This document shows positions 1 to 5,229 of a stretch of 5,359 bases of DNA, piece by piece. The DNA is from an uncultured Lachnospiraceae bacterium. GTDB taxonomy: Bacteria > Bacillota > Clostridia > Lachnospirales > Lachnospiraceae. Both the position numbers and the translations under genes were made by a program. Location of the stretch: assembly GCA_902797565.1 (NCBI GenBank), contig CADBTO010000204.1, positions 1 through 5,359 of the forward strand. The letters run 5' to 3'. Each line of letters begins with the position of its first letter. The stretch's first letter is position 1. The notes beneath the pieces are model-generated. The model did no database searches, had not been told where the DNA came from, and saw only the letters and a list, made by a program, of their open reading frames with translations.

Positions 1-546
1 AGCACCAATCAATGCGCAGATCCCGCCAACCATATGAATGCAGTTCGACCCGGCAAAATCATGGAAGCCGATCCGTGCCAGCCAGCCACCGCCCCAGGTC
101 CAATGTGCTTCAATCGGATAGATGATCCCGGAGATCACTGCTGAATATACACAGTAGGACAGGAACTTCGTCCGCTCAGCCATCGCGCCGGAAACGATTG
201 TCGCAGTCGTCGCACAGAATACCAGGTTGAACACGAACGGGGACCACTCAAACGTGCTGTAACCGCTGAAGATGCCCATGTTCGGCAGCCCCAGGAAGCC
301 GCCCAGCGCATCCTCGCCCAGGAACAGACCAAAACCAATCAAAATGAAGGTCACGGTTCCAATACAGAAATCCATGAGGTTCTTCATAATAATATTCCCG
401 GCATTCTTTGCTCTGGCGAAGCCTGTCTCCACCATCGCAAAACCTGCCTGCATCCAGAAGACCAGCGCTGCACCGATCAGAAACCAGACGCCAAATACCT
501 TTCCGTCTACCAATTCGGTAATACTTTCCATCGTTAATTCCGTCAT
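1..546 (-). CDS. amtB: Ammonium transporter, AmtB/Mep family (N-terminal part, runs off left edge)
   Basis: Integral membrane channel that moves ammonium/ammonia into the cell for nitrogen assimilation. The 182 visible residues begin MTELTMESITELVDGKVFGV and contain several hydrophobic membrane segments. They show family hallmarks: FWMQAGFAMVETGFARAKNA (about residues 30-49), the GAMAERTKF block (about 119-127), and WGGGWLARIGFHDFAGS followed by NCIHMVGG (about 151-176). The histidine in NCIHMVGG matches the first of the twin pore histidines of AmtB. The remaining helices, including the second pore histidine, lie outside the window. The start at 546 was chosen because AGGAG (561-557) lies 10 nt upstream; an ATG at 531 in the same frame is a weaker alternative. 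A neighbouring glnB/glnK-type PII gene is common for this family but would lie beyond the left edge. The gene is separated from the upstream operon by a terminator, so it probably has its own promoter, although I could not find a convincing one. Family identification is very secure. Confidence 0.95.
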   Translation of the reverse strand, partial: MTELTMESITELVDGKVFGVWFLIGAALVFWMQAGFAMVETGFARAKNAGNIIMKNLMDFCIGTVTFILIGFGLFLGEDALGGFLGLPNMGIFSGYSTFEWSPFVFNLVFCATTATIVSGAMAERTKFLSYCVYSAVISGIIYPIEAHWTWGGGWLARIGFHDFAGSNCIHMVGGICALIGA

Positions 547-556
547 AACATGTTTA

Positions 557-561
557 CTCCT
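557..561 (-). promoter_or_regulatory. Ribosome binding site of amtB, shared with a two-codon upstream ORF
   Basis: AGGAG on the minus strand. It is 5 nt from an ATG at 551-549 that opens a two-codon ORF (ATG TTA TGA, 551-543), and 10 nt from the amtB ATG at 546-544. The TGA of the mini-ORF overlaps the amtB start as ATGA. Either ATG could be used by ribosomes loading here; the long ORF is the amtB frame. Confidence 0.6.
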
Positions 562-650
562 TTCCCTTTTTTCGCGGGCACCCGCCCTGTCACCAGAGCA
601 GGTCGCCCCGATCTCAATGCCCCTCTCTGTTGTATAAAAAATCATGCAGG

Positions 651-692
651 GGGATGCGCCCGGCTTGGCCGGGTTCTTTCATTGCGCATCCC
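651..692. repeat. 42-bp palindromic repeat, copy 1 (REP-like)
   Basis: Each end carries an 8-9 bp inverted repeat (GGGATGCGC ... GCGCATCCC). Inside, directly abutting one arm, is a perfect 6-bp hairpin CCCGGC-TTG-GCCGGG; the other side is an unpaired stretch with TTTCATT. The copy at 737-778 is identical at 39 of 42 positions, and the differences fall in the unpaired stretch, so both stems are kept. The identity continues 2 nt further (GT at 693-694 and 779-780). It lies in the amtB leader or promoter region. It could be a dispersed REP-like element, a structured RNA leader, or a DNA cruciform; the sequence alone does not decide. Confidence 0.8.
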
Positions 693-700
693 GTTGAAAT

Positions 701-729
701 CGAGCAGGGGATGCAATCCTTCCTGCTCG
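701..729. repeat. Hairpin between the two palindromic repeats
   Basis: An 8-bp perfect stem CGAGCAGG / CCTGCTCG extends inward by GGAT-GCA-ATCC, with two extra T bases bulged on one side. It sits centrally between the two 42-bp repeats, giving a repeat-hairpin-repeat arrangement. It has no T-tract, so it is not an obvious terminator. Confidence 0.7.
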
Positions 730-736
730 CCTGCGC

Positions 737-778
737 GGGATGCGCCCGGCTTGGCCGGGGATTTTCATTGCGCATCCC
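737..778. repeat. 42-bp palindromic repeat, copy 2 (REP-like)
   Basis: Second copy in direct orientation, starting 86 bp after copy 1, with the same outer stem (GGGATGCGC/GCGCATCCC) and the same inner CCCGGC-TTG-GCCGGG hairpin. Differences from copy 1 are limited to three adjacent bases in the unpaired stretch. It ends 7 bases before the A-run of the terminator of the upstream operon. Confidence 0.8.
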
Positions 779-785
779 GTCGCAT

Positions 786-829
786 AAAAAAAGGCGATCC
801 CCGGAATAACCCTTCCGGAAATCGCCTTT
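786..829 (-). terminator. Rho-independent terminator of the ttcA-moxR-VWA operon
   Basis: Read on the minus strand, a 9-bp outer stem AAAGGCGAT/ATCGCCTTT encloses a second 6-bp stem CCGGAA/TTCCGG separated by 2-nt internal loops, and is followed by a run of seven T (792-786). This is a strong intrinsic terminator about 130 nt downstream of the VWA gene stop codon. On the plus strand the hairpin is followed only by TTTGATTTA, so activity in that direction would be weaker. It isolates amtB from the upstream operon. Confidence 0.88.
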
Positions 830-884
830 GATTTATGAGCAAGATGTTACCAGATATTTTCCAAAAGTCAATCTGGAATATTGT

Positions 885-917
885 CAAAAAACAATCCGCA
901 AATCGGGTTTGTTTTTG
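885..917. other. AT-rich imperfect inverted repeat downstream of the VWA gene
   Basis: CAAAAAACAA (885-894) pairs with TTGTTTTTG (909-917), with an inner CCG/CGG and loop CAAAT, interrupted by small mismatches. On the minus strand it ends in a T-run, so it may be an auxiliary terminator or a 3' processing structure. A shorter inverted repeat, CCAGAT/ATCTGG, lies at 850-876. Otherwise I see no gene in 830-957. Confidence 0.35.
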
Positions 918-936
918 TGGAATATGCATTCTCCTC

Positions 937-972
937 TTTCAATCTCTATTTCAAACTCTATTTCAATTCTTT
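937..972. repeat. 12-bp tandem repeat spanning the VWA stop codon
   Basis: Three adjacent 12-bp units on the plus strand: TTTCAATCTCTA, TTTCAAACTCTA and the more diverged TTTCAATTCTTT. On the coding strand two units each contain an in-frame TAG, so the stop codon itself is duplicated 12 nt downstream. Confidence 0.65.
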
Positions 973-2844
973 TACATAGAAGACCTCGCCCTTCGGGCGG
1001 AAGGGCAGGCGGCGGCCGGCAGGAAGGATGTATGCGTGCTCCCTCCCGCCCAGCGAAAGATGTTCCTCAATCCAGCCATCCGTGATAATCAGGATGGGAC
1101 CGTCCTTCGGAAAATCCTTTGCGTCCAGCAGCAGATCCACGCCCGGCTGCAGCACTGTGCCGCCACGGCCTTTGACCCGGACACGTCCCGCAATATCCTC
1201 TGGTGCAAGGTAACCTGCATCATAGGCATCCGCATCGCAAAACACCACTCTTGCATACGGTACTTCTTTAGAAGCCGCATAACTTGCCACAGCGCCCAGC
1301 GCATAACCGATCTGCTTCGCACTCATGGAACCTGATGTATCAATCACCACCCCGAATGTCCGGTCATACTCCAGGCTTTGCGCCGGAACCAGACGGGGGC
1401 GGGGGATATCCGGTGTACTGCCCTGCCTGCGGCTGGGACGCGCGAAACTCCGGTGTCGTTCGGCCAGCGCAAAATGAAGGTCAAACCACTGTGCCAGCTT
1501 CACATCCCATGGAACCGGCGGCAGGGACAGCGCCCGAATCTCCTGCTCCAACCCGTAAGGAACCAGCCCCCTGCCATCCGCCTTATGGTATTCGAGTCCA
1601 TTCTGCAGCGCACTGCGGTAAAACTCATCGAGATCCATATTCCCGGATGCCTGACGAAAACCTCTGCCACTGCCGCCTACCAAATCGCCTTTTCCATATC
1701 CGCGCAGCGTATCCAGCTTTGCATATGTCTTCAAATCCGAAACAATGCGGTCATACACCTCTTCCGCAGATACATTGTCAAACTGCGCATCCAGCAAAAT
1801 GCCGCGCTGGGGCACCTCCCCCACCTGCATCTGTTTCAGCCACCCGTTGATCACAAAGTCGCATGCCACATTCCATAAGTATGGATCCCTGCCCTGGCAT
1901 CGTTCATGATGCTGCAGCCCCGCGTGCAGGTATTCATGCGCCAGAACAAAACGGAGTTCTCCCGGCGAAAGCCCCGCAGCCGGATTGACATAGACTTCCG
2001 CAACCGTGACATCCACCGCCGCAATTGAGATATCATAACGATGGCATACCGCCGTGTCATAAATGATCTTGAAGCCAGACGCCAAAGCACCCAGCAGGGG
2101 ATAATGCCCCATAAACCAGGAAGCCGCCTGCTCCGCCTGGTTCGAAGGCCGTATGCTGCGGCCGCCTCCCGCTGCCTCGCTCACAGCATCCGTGACAGAC
2201 TGCGCCAGCGCAAATGCAAAACGCGTCGTATATTCGTTTTTTTCGTTCTTTTCGTACACGGCAGGTTGATCCAACCCATCCATGTCCATCCTGTCCGGAG
2301 CGCCGGTTCCAAAAATATGGCAATCCGGCGGGAAATGCGCCGCCGCCAGGTGTTCATAAATCGTCCGCTCATCAACCAGCGGCCCCGTATAATATGCCTC
2401 AATCATCGGCACATTCGTCTTTCCGAATTTGATATCCCGCAGGAATTTCGTGATATAAATGTCGCAGGCAATATTCCAGAGTACCTTGTCACAGGATACA
2501 TGCCAGATTTTCCGCCCCTTTCCATCCTCATCCCAAAAACCCGGCAGATTCTCCGCGTCAAAATGCCCGAATGCCAGATGAAGCAGGCAATGCGCAATCG
2601 TATATGCCCATTCCAGAGGCTGCTGCAGGAAATGCTGGTTCAGATAAAGAAAGCCACGTTTCTCCCGCATCTGCGTAATCGCTGCCGTTTTCTTCCCCAG
2701 CTGCCCGTTCCCTTCCAGACAGATATACCCCTCAAGCCGGGAAAACAGCGGATGCTGTGCAATCAACGCACGCCCCTGTTCCAGGTTCCGGACTTCTTCC
2801 GGCACTTTCTTCCCGCCGCCCTTTTTGTCCTTGCGTTTTCCCAT
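958..2844 (-). CDS. VWA-domain protein with duplicated DUF2201-type metallopeptidase-like domain
   Basis: A 628-residue soluble protein with no signal peptide or membrane segment. After a Lys/Gly-rich start (MGKRKDKKGGGKK), a first metallopeptidase-like domain spans about residues 22-168, with HCLLHLAFGH (85-94) and LWNIACD (122-128). A second, collinear copy spans about 238-368, with HEYLHAGLQHH (303-313) and LWNVACD (323-329). The second copy has the HExxH zinc-protease signature; the first has Cys in place of the catalytic Glu. The C-terminus (about 490-628) is a von Willebrand factor A domain with a complete MIDAS metal site: DTSGS (502-506), the Thr of GRGGT (563) and the Asp of ITDG (589). 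This matches the family annotated as DUF2201 putative metallopeptidase plus VWA-like domain. A MoxR ATPase gene lies directly upstream, the usual partner of such proteins, so it probably acts as the adaptor of a MoxR-VWA pair. The ATG at 2844 has GGGGA 7 nt upstream; a GTG at 2850 with AGGA 9 nt upstream is possible. The biochemical role and protease activity are unproven. Confidence 0.9.
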   Translation of the reverse strand: MGKRKDKKGGGKKVPEEVRNLEQGRALIAQHPLFSRLEGYICLEGNGQLGKKTAAITQMREKRGFLYLNQHFLQQPLEWAYTIAHCLLHLAFGHFDAENLPGFWDEDGKGRKIWHVSCDKVLWNIACDIYITKFLRDIKFGKTNVPMIEAYYTGPLVDERTIYEHLAAAHFPPDCHIFGTGAPDRMDMDGLDQPAVYEKNEKNEYTTRFAFALAQSVTDAVSEAAGGGRSIRPSNQAEQAASWFMGHYPLLGALASGFKIIYDTAVCHRYDISIAAVDVTVAEVYVNPAAGLSPGELRFVLAHEYLHAGLQHHERCQGRDPYLWNVACDFVINGWLKQMQVGEVPQRGILLDAQFDNVSAEEVYDRIVSDLKTYAKLDTLRGYGKGDLVGGSGRGFRQASGNMDLDEFYRSALQNGLEYHKADGRGLVPYGLEQEIRALSLPPVPWDVKLAQWFDLHFALAERHRSFARPSRRQGSTPDIPRPRLVPAQSLEYDRTFGVVIDTSGSMSAKQIGYALGAVASYAASKEVPYARVVFCDADAYDAGYLAPEDIAGRVRVKGRGGTVLQPGVDLLLDAKDFPKDGPILIITDGWIEEHLSLGGREHAYILPAGRRLPFRPKGEVFYVKELK

Positions 2845-2910
2845 TTGCACTTCCCCATTTCCTGTGTCTGTTTATCCTTGCACCTACCCTTTCCCTATGT
2901 CTGTCTATCC
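2845..2910. repeat. 33-bp tandem duplication at the ATPase/VWA gene junction
   Basis: Two directly adjacent 33-bp copies (2878-2910 and 2845-2877) match at 27 of 33 positions with no gaps. On the minus strand both begin GGATA(G/A)ACAGACA and end GTGCAA. The first copy includes the last codons and TAG stop (2897-2895) of the ATPase gene. The second supplies the AGGA (2863-2860) and GGGGA (2856-2852) ribosome-binding candidates, and ends immediately before the VWA ATG. Confidence 0.8.
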
Positions 2911-3989
2911 ATACGCCTCCCCTGCCCCTCTGCAACCAGCCTGGGCAGATCCCGCACAATCTCTACCAGGAACCACTCCGGCAGCACGTTCCCCTCTTCT
3001 GCCGAAACAACCATCTGTGCCATCTCCTGGTTGATCTGCGCCAGTTCTTTGATCAGAGCCTTTCCACGATGCGCCAGATACTGGCTGTCTTTATCTAATC
3101 TGCGCTTATTTTTCGGAAGATCATGGATCAATCTGCCCCGCAAGGACTGTGCAAGGAAATACAGGACATCCCGCTCTTCAGGTGCAGCAGGCCACTTTTC
3201 TTCACCTTTTATAATTAAATTCAGAATATTTTTTCGTTCAATCGTCTTTGTAAATGCCAGGAACATCCCTGCATGTGAAGCCTTAATACACCCGAATACT
3301 AATACACGCAGCAGATCTTCAGACAGCCTGCTCCCCTCCTCCCCGGCATGGTATTCATGCAGGGCATCGCTGAGGATATGCCAGGAACGGGGCGTAGAAT
3401 ACGGTTCCTCCGTTTTCGGCGGTTCACTGAACAGATGATCCGGACGCTGCGTCAGATATTCCGTCACCCAGGGATGGATTCCGTTCTCATATGCCCATTC
3501 CAGCCACTGGTCCGTATCCGCCACCAGCTGGACATGGAACATCCGGTTGATCAGCGCAGAAGACATCGTCTTCACAATCGCGCTGTCCCGGGAGCGGTTC
3601 CCGGCACCGATCACCACGCTCCCCTCCGGCAGATGATATTCCCCCACCCGGTGTTCGTGGATCAGGCTGTAGAATGCCTTCTGCACATCCTGCGAACATG
3701 CATTGAGTTCATCCAGGAACAGCACATACGGTTCTTTGCGCGCGATCAGTTTCGGCGGCAGGAACTCCGAAACTTCCCCGCTGATTCTTGGAATCCCGAT
3801 GATGTCCTCCGGTGCCAGCTGGCTTCCAAGCAATGAAACACACGGCAGCCCTACTTCCCTGGCAAACTGTTCTACTAATGCAGATTTCCCGATTCCAGGC
3901 GCACCCCATATAAAAACAGGGCGTACTGGAGCAATATTAAGCAACAATTCAAATAATTCTTTTTGTGTAACAGAATAAGATAAATTCAT
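2895..3989 (-). CDS. MoxR-type AAA+ ATPase
   Basis: A 364-residue cytoplasmic AAA+ ATPase that would use ATP hydrolysis to remodel a partner protein. Visible motifs are Walker A GAPGIGKS (29-36), Walker B VLFLDELN (89-96), sensor 1 Asn in GAGNRSRD (128-135), and a presumed arginine finger at Arg149 in SALINRMF. A TPRSW segment (199-203) lies where MoxR-like proteins have the lid/sensor 2 region. From about residue 210 the protein is a helical C-terminal region ending in a low-complexity GQGRRMDRQT tail, encoded where the 33-bp duplication begins. The ATG overlaps the ttcA stop as ATGA. The sequence before it has only a poor ribosome binding site, so translation is probably coupled to ttcA. 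The next gene encodes the VWA protein expected as its partner, by analogy with RavA-ViaA and CbbQ-CbbO. Family assignment is secure; the client is unknown. Confidence 0.92.
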   Translation of the reverse strand: MNLSYSVTQKELFELLLNIAPVRPVFIWGAPGIGKSALVEQFAREVGLPCVSLLGSQLAPEDIIGIPRISGEVSEFLPPKLIARKEPYVLFLDELNACSQDVQKAFYSLIHEHRVGEYHLPEGSVVIGAGNRSRDSAIVKTMSSALINRMFHVQLVADTDQWLEWAYENGIHPWVTEYLTQRPDHLFSEPPKTEEPYSTPRSWHILSDALHEYHAGEEGSRLSEDLLRVLVFGCIKASHAGMFLAFTKTIERKNILNLIIKGEEKWPAAPEERDVLYFLAQSLRGRLIHDLPKNKRRLDKDSQYLAHRGKALIKELAQINQEMAQMVVSAEEGNVLPEWFLVEIVRDLPRLVAEGQGRRMDRQT

Positions 3990-5017
3990 CGTTCTACCAG
4001 ATTTTCTGCCCTTTCATATTCATCCAGAAAACTGTGCCGGATCCCGTTCTTCTTATATGAAATCACGGTATCCAGATTGACATTTTCCACACTGTTGAAA
4101 ATATTTGTTTCTACATATGGATTATCCTTCTTCAAGGTTTCAATCAGTTTCTTGGTCTCAAGCCGCTTCGAAGATGCCGCCTGATCCGGTTGGCTGGACG
4201 CGCAGCTTTCTGTAAAATGACAGGCGCATTGCAGGAAAAACAGGTCATTATAATCCCGCCAGGCAAGGATATCTTTCTCCCGGACAAGGTACATGGGCCG
4301 AATCAGCTCCATCCCTTCAAAATTCGTGCTGTGCAGCTTCGGCATCATCGTCTGGATCTGTGCCCCGTAGAGCATCGCCATCAGGATGGTTTCGATCACA
4401 TCATCGTAATGGTGCCCTAATGCAATCTTGTTGCACCCATGCTCTTTTGCTTTGCTGTACAGATATCCGCGCCGCATCCTGGCACAAAGATAGCAGGGAT
4501 TTTTTTCAATCTGGTCGACCGCGTTAAAAATCTCACTCTCAAAGACCGATATCGGGATCCCCAGTGCATGGGCGTTACGCTCGATCAGTGCCCTGTTTTC
4601 CCGATTATATCCCGGATCCATGACAAGGAAGGTCAGCTCGAAGTTCACCTTCCTGTGCCGCTGTATCTCCTGGAAGAGTTTGGCCATGAGCATCGAATCC
4701 TTCCCCCCGGATATACATACCGCAATATGGTCTCCTTCACTGATCAGCCGATACGTTTTGCAGGCTTTCGCAAAAGGGGTGAACAGCTGTTTGTGGAACT
4801 TTTTCCGGATACTCTCCTCTGCTTTTTTCTGTTTTTCTTCCTGCCCCGATTCCAGGCTGACCGGCATTGGGTTCTGCACAGCTTCCGGGCCGTCCGGCAT
4901 TGGGCTCTGCACGGCTTCCGGGCCGTCCGACATTGGGCTCTGCACAGCTTCCGGGCCGTCCGGCATTGGGTTCTGCCCCGTACGCTTGATATCCGTCGAT
5001 TCCAATCGTTCCCTCAT
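3986..5017 (-). CDS. ttcA: TtcA-family PP-loop tRNA 2-thiocytidine synthetase-like protein
   Basis: PP-loop ATP pyrophosphatase. Enzymes of this family adenylate a tRNA cytidine and replace its oxygen with sulfur (s2C32) using a [4Fe-4S] cluster. The 343-residue product has the ATP loop SGGKDS (103-108), a CYLCARMRRGYLY segment with Cys175 and Cys178, GHHYDDVIET (201-210), and a Cys cluster at 264, 266 and 272 (CACHFTESC). Cys175, Cys178 and one of 264/266 are the likely cluster ligands by comparison with TtcA. The C-terminus has NIFNSVENVNLDT (305-317), typical of TtcA. The first 70 residues are extra: they contain a repeated 11-residue unit (PMPDGPEAVQ plus N/S) and a charged stretch, and the catalytic part starts near residue 71. 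The start at 5017 has GGAGG 7 nt upstream and lies downstream of a good promoter (5085-5113). An in-frame upstream ATG at 5212 would place that promoter inside the gene, so I reject it. First gene of the operon. The exact tRNA substrate is inferred from the family. Confidence 0.88.
   Translation of the reverse strand: MRERLESTDIKRTGQNPMPDGPEAVQSPMSDGPEAVQSPMPDGPEAVQNPMPVSLESGQEEKQKKAEESIRKKFHKQLFTPFAKACKTYRLISEGDHIAVCISGGKDSMLMAKLFQEIQRHRKVNFELTFLVMDPGYNRENRALIERNAHALGIPISVFESEIFNAVDQIEKNPCYLCARMRRGYLYSKAKEHGCNKIALGHHYDDVIETILMAMLYGAQIQTMMPKLHSTNFEGMELIRPMYLVREKDILAWRDYNDLFFLQCACHFTESCASSQPDQAASSKRLETKKLIETLKKDNPYVETNIFNSVENVNLDTVISYKKNGIRHSFLDEYERAENLVER
4861..4976. repeat. 33-bp in-frame minisatellite in the ttcA N-terminus (about 3.5 copies)
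   Basis: Three full 33-bp units (4861-4893, 4894-4926, 4927-4959) and a partial fourth (from 4960) differ from one another at only a few bases. Each encodes an 11-residue unit of the type (N/S)PM(P/S)DGPEAVQ. The unit length is a multiple of three, so gain or loss of copies keeps the reading frame. The array lies before the conserved PP-loop domain, in a segment that TtcA proteins generally lack. Confidence 0.92.
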
Positions 5018-5031
5018 TCGTATTCCTCCAT
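5014..5031 (-). other. Possible five-codon upstream ORF overlapping the ttcA start
   Basis: ATG GAG GAA TAC GAA TGA encodes MEEYE. GGGGAG (5042-5037) lies 5 nt before its ATG, and its TGA overlaps the ttcA ATG as ATGA. The GGAGG used as the ttcA ribosome binding site (5029-5025) lies inside this mini-ORF. It could couple or tune ttcA translation, or be chance. Confidence 0.3.
5025..5029 (-). promoter_or_regulatory. Ribosome binding site deciding the ttcA start
   Basis: GGAGG on the minus strand with 7 nt to the ATG at 5017. It is the only strong Shine-Dalgarno site properly placed before an in-frame ATG in the long open frame, and it supports 5017 as the start. Confidence 0.8.
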
Positions 5032-5084
5032 GTAATCTCCCCATTCCTTCCCCTTGCGGCGAATCCGGCAGTGCAGTCAGAAGT

Positions 5085-5113
5085 ATTCTACTAATTTGGC
5101 CCGGAGAAGTCAA
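5085..5113 (-). promoter_or_regulatory. Housekeeping-type promoter of the ttcA-moxR-VWA operon
   Basis: The -35 box TTGACT (5113-5108) and -10 box TAGAAT (5090-5085) are separated by exactly 17 nt; each differs from the sigma-70/sigma-A consensus at one position. Transcription would start near 5078, leaving a leader of about 60 nt before ttcA. Confidence 0.8.
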
Positions 5114-5152
5114 GTGCCCTGCTTTCGCACGGTCTCCGCCGGCTTCCACATC

Positions 5153-5181
5153 TTGATTTCTTCTCCCAAAAGGTGTACAAT
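5153..5181 (+). promoter_or_regulatory. Divergent housekeeping-type promoter for the right-edge gene
   Basis: The -35 box TTGATT (5153-5158), a 17-nt spacer and the -10 box TACAAT (5176-5181) point rightward. Start of transcription is expected near 5188. It is back-to-back with the ttcA promoter, with about 40 bp between the two -35 boxes, so a regulator bound between them could affect both directions; I see no clear operator palindrome there. Confidence 0.65.
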
Positions 5182-5229
5182 CATAAGACAGGGATGGATT
5201 GCATGGACACAAACGTTGGGGGGATGCCT

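Noticed and set aside
272..637. Plus-strand open frame of 121 codons antisense to amtB
   Set aside because: It mirrors the conserved ammonium transporter frame and has no features of its own.
552..650. Promoter of amtB
   Set aside because: A TATACA-like box occurs on the minus strand near 630, but no acceptable -35 box at 16-18 nt and no GG-N10-GC sigma-54 pattern could be found, so no promoter is called.
552..778. ANTAR-type antiterminator hairpins in the amtB leader
   Set aside because: Clostridial nitrogen genes can be controlled by tandem hairpins with hexanucleotide loops carrying A1 and G4. Here the hairpins have CAA/TTG triloops and no such loop, so the motif is not supported.
775..932. 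Small minus-strand ORF starting at the GAGGAGAATG near 930 and running through the terminator
   Set aside because: The GAGGAG is too close to the ATG, the frame passes straight through the strong terminator hairpin, and the product shows no recognisable pattern.
835..1335. Plus-strand open frame of 166 codons overlapping the 3' end of the VWA gene
   Set aside because: It covers the terminator-proximal intergenic region and the VWA domain antisense; no Shine-Dalgarno and no protein-like pattern.
2041..3438. Long plus-strand open frame (465 codons) across the VWA and ATPase genes
   Set aside because: It lies opposite two clearly identified genes with intact motifs, has no convincing ribosome binding site, and its product is a composition-driven Arg/Pro/His-rich string without recognisable domains. 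It is an antisense shadow of GC-rich coding sequence.
4861..4976. CRISPR array
   Set aside because: The 33-bp units are directly adjacent with no spacers, and lie in frame within a gene.
5018..5212. N-terminal extension of ttcA to an ATG at 5212
   Set aside because: The frame is open, but it includes the operon promoter (5085-5113), the translated residues look non-protein-like, and a strong GGAGG places the start at 5017.
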